15,748 nucleotides of DNA from Nitrospirota bacterium (lineage in GTDB: Bacteria > Nitrospirota > Thermodesulfovibrionia > Thermodesulfovibrionales > Magnetobacteriaceae): positions 1-15,748 of the forward strand of contig JADGAE010000016.1 in NCBI GenBank assembly GCA_015232165.1, in the 5' to 3' direction. Positions within the stretch are counted from its first letter, which is position 1, and each line of letters opens with the position of its first letter. Position numbers and translations under genes: made by a program. Positions 1 through 6,808 of the stretch are shown here, piece by piece. The notes beneath the pieces were generated by a model. That model was not told the DNA's origin. It saw only the letters and a list, made by a program, of their open reading frames with translations, and did not search any database.

Positions 1-444
1 GGGCCTGGATGCTACTGTGCGGCCAACAACATCATCCGCAAGTACACGGACAAGCTGGCCGACGATTACGCCTACGTGGTCATTGATAATGAGGCCGGGA
101 TGGAGCACCTCAGCCGACGCACCGCTCACAAGGTCACCGCCATGTTCATCGTAAGCGACCCCACCATCAAGGGGATCAAGACGGCAAAACGCATAAACGA
201 GTTAATAAACGAACTCGGTCTTGACATCAGCAACCGGCGTCTGATAATCAACCGGGTGAGGTCCACCGAGGGCAGTGCCTTAAAGGAAGTCGCCGAGGCG
301 GATGGCCTGGTGGTTGCCGGCATGGTGCCGGATGACGGCGTCATCTTCTCCCTCGACCTGCACGGCAAACCCGTCTTTGACATCCCGGCGGATTCGGTGT
401 CGCTGCGGGCGGCTTACGGCATCCTCGATACCGTGTTGGCGTAG
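1..444 (+). CDS. cooC: CooC-type nickel-insertion ATPase, 3' part (5' end outside window)
   Basis: The frame is open from base 1, so the start lies upstream; 147 C-terminal residues of a protein usually about 250-260 long are visible. The fragment opens with GPGCYCAANN, whose Cys-x-Cys pair matches the metal-binding motif at the dimer interface of CooC. It continues with VVIDNEAGMEHLSRRT, the switch-II-like signature that separates CooC from other MinD/SIMIBI P-loop ATPases. The P-loop itself is not in the window. Family knowledge: CooC uses ATP to help load nickel into the C-cluster of CO dehydrogenase (CooS/AcsA) in the cytoplasm. No CODH gene is visible, so the partner must lie upstream or elsewhere. 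A GTG codon at 76 could be mistaken for a start, but conserved motif residues lie before it. Family is confident; the exact paralogue is less so. Confidence 0.85.
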   Translation, partial: GPGCYCAANNIIRKYTDKLADDYAYVVIDNEAGMEHLSRRTAHKVTAMFIVSDPTIKGIKTAKRINELINELGLDISNRRLIINRVRSTEGSALKEVAEADGLVVAGMVPDDGVIFSLDLHGKPVFDIPADSVSLRAAYGILDTVLA

Positions 445-479
445 GGGAGGAAGGTCAGGCAGCGGTAAATTTATTCTTC

Positions 480-529
480 CTGTAAAAAATCCTGTGATAA
501 ATAACGGAGCATCACAGAAATATTTACAG
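480..529. repeat. 19-bp imperfect inverted repeat with 12-nt loop
   Basis: Arms 480-498 and 511-529 pair at 16 of 19 positions, around a 12-nt spacer (499-510). The inner half-sites are CTGTGAT and ATCACAG. The repeat is A/T-rich and has no T-tract on the plus strand, so it is a poor intrinsic terminator. It lies 36 bp after the cooC-like stop and about 55 bp upstream of the rpiB -35 box, so it could be the binding site of a dimeric regulator or an mRNA 3' stem. The half-site spacing is too wide for a standard CRP/FNR site. Confidence 0.5.
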
Positions 530-584
530 CAAGAAAAACATCCAGCATAATCAATAAATTTTTTGGTAACTGTAAATTTCCGTC

Positions 585-614
585 TTGACAATAGTTTCAA
601 TAGTGCATTATCAT
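585..614 (+). promoter_or_regulatory. Sigma70-type promoter for rpiB-glyA
   Basis: TTGACA (585-590) and TATCAT (609-614) are separated by 18 bp. The predicted start near 621 leaves only about 11 nt before the rpiB ATG at 632, and there is no Shine-Dalgarno sequence in that stretch. A near-leaderless transcript is expected. Confidence 0.65.
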
Positions 615-631
615 AGAATCCGTAAATAGTT

Positions 632-1087
632 ATGGTTATAGCTGTAGGATGCGATCATGCCGGCGTGCTATTAAAGCGCGAGCTGGAGAGGTTTCTTGTG
701 GAGGGTGGCACCAACGTCATAGACGTGGGCACCAACGATGAGAGTTCCGTGGACTACCCTGATTTTGCCGCTGCGGTGGCCTCCAAGGTGTCACGCGGTG
801 AGGTGGACAGAGGCATCCTGGTATGCGGCAGTGGCATAGGGATGTCCATTGTCGCCAACAAGTTCAGAAACGTTAGGGCGGCCCTGTGTAACGACCTCTA
901 TACAGCGGCAATGAGCAGACTGCACAACGATGCAAACATCCTTGCGCTGGGCAGCCGGATCGTTGCCGCGGAGTTGGCCAAGGAGATCGTCAAGGTGTGG
1001 TTGATGACGGAGTTCTCCGGTGCAAGACATGAAGTACGTATAAAGAAAATCACAAAGATAGAGGACTCAATTGCAGAAACAAAGTAA
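632..1087 (+). CDS. rpiB: Ribose-5-phosphate isomerase B
   Basis: This 151-residue protein has the usual RpiB length. It interconverts ribose-5-phosphate and ribulose-5-phosphate in the non-oxidative pentose phosphate pathway (cytoplasmic, LacA/LacB-RpiB family). Visible family motifs are DHAG at 8-11, the catalytic Cys65 in [11 protein letters not shown], the [12 protein letters not shown] block at 98-109 (substrate-binding His98), and a C-terminal [10 protein letters not shown] corresponding to the phosphate-contacting GRHxxRV region. The first ATG after a good promoter is used; no ribosome binding site is evident. Its 3' end overlaps or abuts glyA, a pairing seen in many bacteria, which suggests co-transcription of pentose and one-carbon metabolism genes. 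Confidence 0.93.
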   Translation: MVIAVGCDHAGVLLKRELERFLVEGGTNVIDVGTNDESSVDYPDFAAAVASKVSRGEVDRGILVCGSGIGMSIVANKFRNVRAALCNDLYTAAMSRLHNDANILALGSRIVAAELAKEIVKVWLMTEFSGARHEVRIKKITKIEDSIAETK

Positions 1088-2363
1088 TATGCCTCCACGC
1101 AACATTTCATTAAAAGAAGCAGACCCCCTAATATTTGATGCCATAGAAGGAGAGATATCCAGAGAGCAGGACAAGATCGTGCTCATAGCATCGGAGAACT
1201 ACGTAAGCCGGGCGGTGCTGCAGGCACAGGGGTCGGTGTTGACCAACAAGTATGCCGAGGGCTATCCAGGCCACCGCTACTACGGTGGTTGTGAGTTTGT
1301 GGACATCGTCGAGTCGTTGGCGATCCATCGTGCAAAAAGCCTGTTTGAGTACAAAGACTCCACAGGGGAAACGGTCGGCGTCGAGCACGTCAACGTGCAG
1401 GTACATTCGGGGTCACAGGCCAATATGGCGGCCTATCTCTCCGTGCTGAAGCCCGGGGACAGGATACTGGGGATGAACCTCAGTCACGGTGGACATCTTA
1501 CGCACGGGTCAAAGGTGAACTTCTCCGGACTGCTCTTTGAAAACGCCTATTACGGTGTGGACCCCCATACCGGACACATCGATTATGATAAAGTACGTGA
1601 AATTGCCCTTGAATTCAGGCCAAAGATGCTGGTGGCCGGAGCGAGCGCGTATTCAAGGACGTTGGACTTTCAGAGGTTCCATGCCATTGCACGGGAGGTT
1701 GGTGCCTACCTCCTGGTGGACATAGCCCACATAGCGGGTTTGATAGCCGCAGGCATACATCCATCGCCGGTTGCATATGCCGACTTTGTAACCTCCTCCA
1801 CGCACAAGACGCTGCGCGGCCCGCGCGGGGGAATGGTTATGTGCAAGAGCGAGTATGCAAAGGCCGTCGACAAGATGGTCTTTCCCGGTATCCAGGGCGG
1901 CCCGCTGATGCACGTTATCGCGGCCAAGGCCGTGGCATTTAAGGAGGCCCTCTCAGAAGACTTCAGACAGTATCAGCTCAATACGGTCAGAAACGCAAAG
2001 ACGCTCTGTGATGCCATGATCGCACGCGGCTATAAGATCATCTCCGGCGGTACCGATAACCACCTGATGCTCGTAGACCTCAGAAACAAGTCAATCACCG
2101 GCAAAGAGGCCGAAGATGCACTCTACAGGGCCGACATAACGGTCAACAAAAATACGATCCCCTATGACGATAAGCCCCCAACCATCACCAGCGGTATAAG
2201 GCTTGGGACCCCCGCCGTTACAACCAGGGGATTTGCGGAGTCAGAGATGGCAGAGGTGGCAGATATCATCGATAACTGTCTGACAAAACCCTCTGATGAG
2301 CGCAATATGAGTATACAGCGACAGAGGGTCAGGGCACTGTGTGAGAGATTCCCTATACTATAA
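1071..2363 (+). CDS. glyA: Serine hydroxymethyltransferase
   Basis: This PLP enzyme of up to 430 residues converts serine plus tetrahydrofolate to glycine plus methylene-THF. Key blocks are IASENYVS (39-46), [14 protein letters not shown] (60-73), HSGSQAN (112-118), [10 protein letters not shown] (214-223) and [12 protein letters not shown] (243-254), with the PLP lysine at about 246. Start choice: a TTG at 1071 has GAGG six bases upstream and overlaps rpiB by 17 bp. The alternative ATG at 1089, one base after the rpiB stop, has no well-placed SD. Either gives a complete enzyme. Odd point: about ten extra residues ([10 protein letters not shown], 94-103) sit between the usual 'AKxLF' and 'EHxNVQ' segments, and the usual VQPHSG reads VQVHSG. 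Confidence 0.95.
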   Translation: MQKQSNMPPRNISLKEADPLIFDAIEGEISREQDKIVLIASENYVSRAVLQAQGSVLTNKYAEGYPGHRYYGGCEFVDIVESLAIHRAKSLFEYKDSTGETVGVEHVNVQVHSGSQANMAAYLSVLKPGDRILGMNLSHGGHLTHGSKVNFSGLLFENAYYGVDPHTGHIDYDKVREIALEFRPKMLVAGASAYSRTLDFQRFHAIAREVGAYLLVDIAHIAGLIAAGIHPSPVAYADFVTSSTHKTLRGPRGGMVMCKSEYAKAVDKMVFPGIQGGPLMHVIAAKAVAFKEALSEDFRQYQLNTVRNAKTLCDAMIARGYKIISGGTDNHLMLVDLRNKSITGKEAEDALYRADITVNKNTIPYDDKPPTITSGIRLGTPAVTTRGFAESEMAEVADIIDNCLTKPSDERNMSIQRQRVRALCERFPIL

Positions 2364-2384
2364 AAAAAAATTAACGACCGGCAT

Positions 2385-2413
2385 TTGACTATCATTGATA
2401 AATAGTGTATACT
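2385..2413 (+). promoter_or_regulatory. Promoter for the tRNA pair
   Basis: TTGACT (2385-2390) and TATACT (2408-2413) have a 17-bp spacer. A second A/T match, TATAAT, lies at 2413-2418 but is too far from the -35 box. The predicted start near 2420 leaves a leader of about 47 nt before tRNA-Gln. Confidence 0.6.
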
Positions 2414-2466
2414 ATAATCACTTTAATAGGGAGTTGCTAACAAGAGAGTTTGGCATAAAGGCATAA

Positions 2467-2540
2467 TGGGGTGTCGTCTAATGGCAGGACTGCAGATTCT
2501 GGATCTGCCTGTAGGGGTTCGAGTCCTCTCTCCCCAGCCA
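2467..2540 (+). tRNA. tRNA-Gln (anticodon CTG)
   Basis: The 74-nt cloverleaf includes an encoded CCA. The acceptor arms TGGGGTG and CTCCCCA pair except for one T-T mismatch. The anticodon stem GCAGA/TCTGC encloses loop TTCTGGA, giving anticodon CTG, which reads CAG. The T-arm AGGGG-TTCGAGT-CCTCT is standard, and the discriminator is G as in other tRNA-Gln. It shares a promoter with the tRNA-Glu 28 nt downstream. Confidence 0.93.
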
Positions 2541-2568
2541 AATTTAGAGTAGTATGATAAATGTTAAT

Positions 2569-2644
2569 GGTCCCATCGTCTAGTGGCCCAGGACGTGGCC
2601 CTCTCAAGGCTAAAACACGGGTTCGACTCCCGTTGGGACCACCA
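2569..2644 (+). tRNA. tRNA-Glu (anticodon CTC)
   Basis: The 76-nt cloverleaf includes an encoded CCA. Acceptor arms GGTCCCA and TGGGACC pair throughout. Anticodon stem TGGCC/GGCTA (one G-T pair) encloses CTCTCAA, giving anticodon CTC, which reads GAG. The T-arm ACGGG-TTCGACT-CCCGT is perfect. The D-arm resembles known tRNA-Glu sequences. It is probably co-transcribed with tRNA-Gln. Confidence 0.93.
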
Positions 2645-2775
2645 TTACAACCACGGTGCGGGGACACGGAAACACAAAAAAAGAGGGGGTGACATAATTC
2701 AGAGGTGTTTTTTTCTTAATTAAAATGTAAACTACGGCTCGCTCAAGAATCATAACAACAAAGGAGATAAAAAAA

Positions 2776-3540
2776 ATGAAGCGATTAAAGAGTTTCTATG
2801 TGATTTTGTCCGTGGCGTTGATTGCAGTGCTCAGTGCCGTGTCTATCGGCCTTTGCGCTAATGAGACCATTGGCACTTTTGAGTATGAACGGGTTGATGG
2901 CAAGGGTTTGGTTTCCAAGGGTATCGGTAACATAACCGTATTAGACAACAATGAAACTGCCGGTACCCTCAAGCCGGTTTACTGCATATCCAACAAGTAC
3001 ATACCGTCGTTTTACTTCACGATGGATGCAAGCATGAAAAAAGTCCTGTTAGAGCAATACTCGGCCTATTGGTCAGACTGTGGTGTTGCGTTTTATGCCT
3101 GTGATACCGCCACTGGCTGTAGTGCCGGGACTACACCCACACCTCCGCCCGGCCCTACCCCTACCCCTGGCCCTACCCCTCCGCCTACAGGCTCTGCGGC
3201 ATGTGTTAACGGCAATGTCACCGACGGTACCTACTCGGGCTCTACGGCAAACGTCTCGGAAATCAGCTTCACTTCCAAGAGCAACTACCTATCAGACGGA
3301 ACAATAAAACTGTGGGTTACTTCTTGTGCATATTCCACGTCAACGATTACCTTTAAGACTCTGAGTAAACCTGTCTCACAATGCAAGTTTGCGCTCAAGG
3401 CGACCGATACGGGAAATACGTTTACCTTGTCGTGGGACGGCGAATTTTCCAGCCAAAACAACACCGTATCCGGCACCTTCAGCTATACTGATACAGACGG
3501 TTGTAAGGCATCCGGCTCGTGGAATGCAACAAAGAAATAG
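2776..3540 (+). CDS. Secreted two-domain protein with Thr/Pro linker, function unknown
   Basis: I do not recognise this family. The 254-residue product begins with a typical Sec signal peptide (MKRLKSFY, then hydrophobic 9-25); cleavage is likely after LCA around residue 28. A lipobox is unlikely because Leu precedes the Cys. Residues about 29-118 form one domain with Cys at 70, 102, 109 and 115. A Thr/Pro/Gly linker (about 119-139) follows. The second domain (about 142-254) is Ser/Thr-rich, looks like beta strands and has four Cys (143, 184, 203, 243). The even Cys numbers suggest disulfides outside the cytoplasm. AAGGAG lies nine bases before the ATG, a strong SD. The gene stands alone after the tRNAs. 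A surface-bound or periplasmic binding role is possible but unproven. Confidence 0.75.
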   Translation: MKRLKSFYVILSVALIAVLSAVSIGLCANETIGTFEYERVDGKGLVSKGIGNITVLDNNETAGTLKPVYCISNKYIPSFYFTMDASMKKVLLEQYSAYWSDCGVAFYACDTATGCSAGTTPTPPPGPTPTPGPTPPPTGSAACVNGNVTDGTYSGSTANVSEISFTSKSNYLSDGTIKLWVTSCAYSTSTITFKTLSKPVSQCKFALKATDTGNTFTLSWDGEFSSQNNTVSGTFSYTDTDGCKASGSWNATKK

Positions 3541-3554
3541 CAACTTATAATTAG

Positions 3555-3591
3555 GCTGCCGCTTCTTCAATCAACACGACGGAGCGGTAGC
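3555..3591 (+). repeat. Stem-loop downstream of the secreted-protein gene
   Basis: GCTGCCGCT (3555-3563) pairs with AGCGGTAGC (3583-3591) over nine positions including one G-T pair, with a 19-nt loop. It begins 14 bp after the preceding stop. No T-tract follows, so it may be an mRNA 3'-end stabiliser or part of the structured region preceding the Uma2 gene. Confidence 0.4.
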
Positions 3592-3612
3592 TTGCTTACA
3601 GCATCTATCAAT

Positions 3613-3639
3613 TACGGTTGAGTGTACGAAGCCGGAAAG
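3613..3639 (+). repeat. Left copy of 27-bp direct repeat flanking the Uma2 gene
   Basis: This matches 4288-4314 at 25 of 27 positions. Shared blocks are TACGGTTGAGTGTA and AGCCGGAAAG; the differences are C/T and A/G. It ends 19 bp before the Uma2 start codon. Looser similarity, including AGCGG about 30 bp upstream, extends leftward in both copies. Confidence 0.7.
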
Positions 3640-3658
3640 GATATGGCGGAATAACAGT

Positions 3659-4180
3659 ATGGGTACACAGACATTAGAGAGGGATTTTGACCTGACGGAA
3701 ATAATCAACGGAGTGGAAGTTATGTCGCCAAGCCCCTTTGAAAAACATCAACGCATTGTTTTGAATCTATCTGATATAATAAGCCCTTACGTTAGAAAGA
3801 ACAAGTTAGGGAGGTTGCACCTTTCCCCGCTTGACGTTATCCTAAAAGAAGGACAACAGAGACTACAACCTGACTTGTTGTTTATCAGAAAAGAGAACAT
3901 GGCCATAGTGCAGGATTGGATACGGGGCGTGCCAGATATGGTGTGTGAAATAGTATCCAAAGGTTCTCACGGTAAAGATACTATCACAAAGAAGGATATA
4001 TACGAACGCTATAGAGTGCCCGAGTATTGGATCGTTTTACCCGAGCTTGAAACAATTGAGGTTCTGACCATTGAAGGGGACAGATACGAGATATTTTCCA
4101 TAGCCGAGGGTGAGGGTGTAGTCAAATCCAAGGTCATGGAAGGGTTGAAAGTAGACGTAAAGGATGTATTTGAGGAATGA
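3659..4180 (+). CDS. Uma2-family (DUF820) putative restriction-like endonuclease
   Basis: The 173-residue protein matches Uma2/DUF820, a PD-(D/E)XK nuclease-fold family of uncertain function. Visible landmarks are Glu20 in IINGVEVMSPSP, LQPDLLFI with Asp72, PDMVCEIVSKGS with Glu97, and KKDIYERYRVPEYWIV with Lys112 followed by the hallmark Tyr and EYW. These supply the expected acidic-acidic-Lys set, so the active site looks intact. Family members are often multicopy in genomes and commonly lie in mobile or defence-rich regions. Here the gene stands alone between 27-bp direct repeats, which suggests it moved as a unit. The SD is weak (GCGGA about nine bases before ATG). Confidence 0.85.
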   Translation: MGTQTLERDFDLTEIINGVEVMSPSPFEKHQRIVLNLSDIISPYVRKNKLGRLHLSPLDVILKEGQQRLQPDLLFIRKENMAIVQDWIRGVPDMVCEIVSKGSHGKDTITKKDIYERYRVPEYWIVLPELETIEVLTIEGDRYEIFSIAEGEGVVKSKVMEGLKVDVKDVFEE

Positions 4181-4287
4181 GAAGAAACAGACATAACTAT
4201 GTCATCGGGCCATTTAAGTGTAAAGTCCTACGATAAACTACCTCTTTGTGGTATATAGCGGCAACTGACACTCACGGCATATGTCGC

Positions 4288-4314
4288 TACGGTTGAGTGT
4301 ATGGAGCCGGAAAG
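4288..4314 (+). repeat. Right copy of 27-bp direct repeat flanking the Uma2 gene
   Basis: This is the partner of 3613-3639 (25 of 27 identical), 675 bp downstream. In this copy the TGAGTGT inside the repeat can also pair with ACACTCA about 20 bases upstream to form a stem-loop. The rest of the 177-bp gap between the Uma2 stop and acyP shows nothing else recognisable. Confidence 0.7.
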
Positions 4315-4357
4315 TACCTCAAAAATTAAAAATTAGACAGGAATACTTGGGCAAATT

Positions 4358-4639
4358 ATGGATGAACAGAAGAAGGCACATCTAAGGATCGAGGGCAGGG
4401 TACAAGGGGTTGGTTTCAGGTACTTTGTCAGGGAAATAGCGATGAGGTGCAGGGTCAGCGGCTGGGTGCGCAACCTCTACGATGGCAGTGTTGAGGCCGT
4501 CTTTGAGGGTGATGGCAAGGACGTCAGCACGGCCGTTGCGTACTGTTACCAGGGGCCTCCCGGCTCACACGTCACAAACATTGATGTCACGTGGATGGCG
4601 TATACGGGAGAATTTACCGGATTTGGGATACGGTTCTAA
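4358..4639 (+). CDS. acyP: Acylphosphatase
   Basis: This 93-residue single-domain protein has the two acylphosphatase signatures: GRVQGVGFRYFV near residues 13-24, carrying the phosphate-binding Arg, and VSGWVRNLYDGSVE with the catalytic Asn. It would hydrolyse the carboxyl-phosphate bond of acyl phosphates in the cytoplasm. The length is normal. The stop codon is four bases before the methyltransferase ATG, so the two are probably co-transcribed, though no functional link is obvious. The SD is weak. Confidence 0.93.
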   Translation: MDEQKKAHLRIEGRVQGVGFRYFVREIAMRCRVSGWVRNLYDGSVEAVFEGDGKDVSTAVAYCYQGPPGSHVTNIDVTWMAYTGEFTGFGIRF

Positions 4640-4643
4640 GAAA

Positions 4644-5720
4644 ATGGCAGACCTGTGTGAGATATGTCGGGCACCACTGCCCGATAAAGAATTAAGCGGA
4701 TGCAGGGCGGCCAACGGGGTATATGGCGTGCGCGTCTGTGGCAACTGCGGTGTGGGCGTGACGGTGCCGCAACCAACACCTGAGACCCTTGCCGCGTTGT
4801 ATGAGACGGGAGCTTACAGGGAAAAGGGGGGAAAGCGCTTTGTCTTTTTTGTTGAGGCCGTTATATATCTCTTCCGGCAACTGAGAAAGCGAAAGGTCAA
4901 GCGCTATGCCTCAACTGCGGGGGACTGCGGAAGTCTGCTGGATGTGGGTTGTGGTCGGGGCTTGTTTCTGCACGTCATGAAGGAGGCTGGCTGGTCGGTG
5001 GCGGGCGTAGAGTTTGACAGTGCCACGGCGTGTAACGTATCGGACGCCTACAACATCGAATGTAAGTGGGGAGAACCACAACAATGGGGACTGCCGGATG
5101 CCTCATTTGACGTCATCACGATAAACCACGTCCTCGAACACGTGAACAACCCACGGCAACTGATAAGCACCTGCAACAGGCTGCTTAAGGACGGTGGATG
5201 TCTGATTGTGGCGGTGCCCAATTTTTCCAGCCTGCAGGCACGTATAGGGCGTGGTTGTTGGTTTCACCTTGATACCCCGTATCACCTGCATCACTTTTCG
5301 GAGAAAGGCCTGATGCTCTTGCTACAAGAGGCATCCATGACGGTCAGGGACGTCAATCACTTTGATGCCGAGTACGCGCCATTTGGATGGCTGCAGACAC
5401 TGTTAAATCTCACGGGGATAAGGAAAAACCTCCTCTACAACATCCTTAAAAACCAGCAGGCAAGAAAACGAGAACTCACCGCCGTTACCGGTAAGACCGT
5501 TGCATTAAACTTTATGCTGTTACCGTTTTTTGCCCCGGCTGCCGTTGTCCTGTCATTATACGAGTCCTTTGTAGCAAAGAGTGGTGGAACAATTGAGGTG
5601 ATCGCGGTTAAAGACACACTAAAAAAAATAAAACAGAGGGAACGTTATGATATTAGAGAAAAAGATAGTAGTGGTCATGCCCGCCTACAATGCGGAGAAG
5701 ACCCTGAGGCAGACGTATGA
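4644..5720 (+). CDS. Class I SAM methyltransferase with N-terminal zinc-ribbon Cys motif
   Basis: The 358-residue product starts MADLCEIC; CEIC (5-8) and CGNC (32-35) form a probable zinc ribbon. The SAM-binding motif I LLDVGCGRG is at 98-106, followed by a Methyltransf_23-type body: FDVITINHVLEHVNNP, then VPNFSSLQARIG and DTPYHLHHFSEKGL. Related proteins usually act on sugars or lipids in cell-surface polysaccharide clusters, consistent with the glycosyltransferase downstream; the substrate is unknown. The frame is open upstream to 4482 but that stretch overlaps acyP out of frame, so ATG 4644 is chosen. The 3' end is odd: the frame runs 74 bp into the next gene after an A8 run (5621-5628), whereas a -1 shift at that run would stop at TGA 5648-5650, exactly overlapping the next ATG. 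Confidence 0.85.
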   Translation: MADLCEICRAPLPDKELSGCRAANGVYGVRVCGNCGVGVTVPQPTPETLAALYETGAYREKGGKRFVFFVEAVIYLFRQLRKRKVKRYASTAGDCGSLLDVGCGRGLFLHVMKEAGWSVAGVEFDSATACNVSDAYNIECKWGEPQQWGLPDASFDVITINHVLEHVNNPRQLISTCNRLLKDGGCLIVAVPNFSSLQARIGRGCWFHLDTPYHLHHFSEKGLMLLLQEASMTVRDVNHFDAEYAPFGWLQTLLNLTGIRKNLLYNILKNQQARKRELTAVTGKTVALNFMLLPFFAPAAVVLSLYESFVAKSGGTIEVIAVKDTLKKIKQRERYDIREKDSSGHARLQCGEDPEADV

Positions 5721-6402
5721 TGAACTGCCGCACAAGTACATAGATGAGTGCATTGTGGTGGATGACGCCTCACGCGACAAGACCATCACAGTGGCAAAAG
5801 AGCTTGGGTTGAAGGTCTTTGTTCATCAGCAGAACATGGGTTATGGTGCAAACCAAAAGACCTGTTATCGCAACGCCCTTGACAGCGGTGCCGACATCAT
5901 CGTGATGCTGCACCCCGATTATCAGTATTCTCCGCGCCTTGTGACGGCCCTTGCGTCGATGATCCTCTCGGGTCACTACGACATTGCCCTGGGGTCTAGG
6001 ATATTGGGCGGCAGGGCACTTAGCGGCGGCATGCCCGTCTATAAGTACATCTCCAACAGGCTGCTCACCTTTGCGGAGAACATGGCGGTTGGGATAAAAC
6101 TGTCCGAGTACCACACGGGTTTTCGCGCCTTTAGTCGTGAGGTGCTTGAAACGGTTCCATACGAAAACAACTCCGACGACTTCGTCTTTGACAATGAGAT
6201 TTTAGTGCAGGCTGTGCACTTTGGCTTCAAGATTGGCGAGATAAGCTGTCCGACAAAGTACTTTGAAGACGCCTCCTCAATAAACTTCCCACGCAGTGTC
6301 AGATACGGGATCGGATGCCTTCAGACGTCCTTTAAGTACCTCATGCAAAAGTCCGGTAAAATGCAATTCCCTATGTTTGACAACTCATGGAAGGTGCGCT
6401 AA
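5647..6402 (+). CDS. GT2-family glycosyltransferase, polyprenyl/dolichyl-phosphate sugar synthase type
   Basis: The 251-residue GT-A fold protein has VVVMPAYNAEKTL (8-20), IVVDDASRDKT (36-46), a DxD-like DYQ (91-93) after IIVMLHP, and GSRILGG (116-122). It also has the DPM-synthase-like segments YHTGFRAFSREVL (155-167) and DDFVFDNEILVQA (177-189). No transmembrane helix is present, so it is a soluble or peripheral enzyme. It probably transfers a sugar from a nucleotide donor to a polyprenyl phosphate or envelope glycan; donor and acceptor are not readable. GAGGG six bases before the ATG is a good SD and sets the start inside the 3' end of the methyltransferase frame. Confidence 0.9.
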   Translation: MILEKKIVVVMPAYNAEKTLRQTYDELPHKYIDECIVVDDASRDKTITVAKELGLKVFVHQQNMGYGANQKTCYRNALDSGADIIVMLHPDYQYSPRLVTALASMILSGHYDIALGSRILGGRALSGGMPVYKYISNRLLTFAENMAVGIKLSEYHTGFRAFSREVLETVPYENNSDDFVFDNEILVQAVHFGFKIGEISCPTKYFEDASSINFPRSVRYGIGCLQTSFKYLMQKSGKMQFPMFDNSWKVR

Positions 6403-6475
6403 TAAAAAAAGGAAAAGAGAAAAAATATATGGGAACCACCCACCGTAAATGACAAGGAGCCAAATTTATGCACCC

Positions 6476-6505
6476 TTGACAATGCCCCCTATTGGGTGCT
6501 ACATT
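6476..6505 (+). promoter_or_regulatory. Extended -10 promoter, leaderless
   Basis: TTGACA (6476-6481), an 18-bp spacer, and TGC-TACATT (-10 at 6500-6505). The +1 predicted seven bases later is the A of the ATG at 6512, so the mRNA would have no 5' leader. No SD precedes that ATG. Confidence 0.55.
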
Positions 6506-6511
6506 AAAAGC

Positions 6512-6784
6512 ATGAATACAGCAATAGATACATTAAAAATATATGAACGCCTTAAGAACGCAAATCTTGATAAGAAGGCTGCCAAAGAGATTGCAGAGGT
6601 TATAAAAGACGCTATTGATTCCTCTTTAGCGACAAAGGCTGATGTAGATAAAGTTCAAGTAGAAATAGAAAAATTACGATTAGAGATAGAACGTACAAAA
6701 GTAGACATCATTAAGTGGGTAGCCGCGATGTTAGTAGCCCAGGCAGCAGCCATAGCCGCCTTAGTAAGGTTGTTTTCTCATTGA
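6512..6784 (+). CDS. Small coiled-coil protein with C-terminal membrane anchor (DUF1640-like)
   Basis: The 90-residue product has an N-terminal helical head (TLKIYERLKNANLDKKAAKEI), a short charged coiled coil (about residues 40-66) and a C-terminal hydrophobic helix in DIIKWVAAMLVAQAAAIAALV. This layout, with the ATKADV segment, resembles the DUF1640/CCDC90 family; the function of bacterial members is not established. It is a paralogue of the minus-strand gene at 12088-12648, sharing the head and nearly the same anchor but with a much shorter stalk. The frame is open back to 6449, but that would place the promoter inside the gene, so ATG 6512 is chosen. Confidence 0.75.
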   Translation: MNTAIDTLKIYERLKNANLDKKAAKEIAEVIKDAIDSSLATKADVDKVQVEIEKLRLEIERTKVDIIKWVAAMLVAQAAAIAALVRLFSH

Positions 6785-6790
6785 GAAATC

Positions 6791-6808
6791 GGCAAGGGAT
6801 GCCCCTTG
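6791..6808 (+). repeat. Short GC stem-loop after the small coiled-coil gene
   Basis: CAAGGG and CCCTTG pair around a 4-nt loop just after the stop at 6784. There is no T-tract. The rest of 6809-6939 holds no gene I can support; it contains two perfect small inverted repeats, GAATAG/CTATTC (6904-6920) and GAAAAT/ATTTTC (6933-6946). Confidence 0.35.

Noticed and set aside
491..517. CRP/FNR binding site
   Set aside because: TGTGA and TCACA half-sites are present but their spacing is far wider than the normal 6-bp gap.
3613..4314. Integron attC sites around the Uma2 gene
   Set aside because: GTTGAGT fits a GTTRRRY core, but a matching RYYYAAC partner with the right stem is not present in both copies, and no integrase is seen.
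2645..4357. Genomic island integrated at tRNA-Glu
   Set aside because: No integrase and no repeat of the tRNA 3' end is visible downstream in the window.
4482..4643. Upstream extension of the methyltransferase
   Set aside because: It overlaps acyP out of frame; the ATG at 4644 gives the natural MxxLCEIC start.
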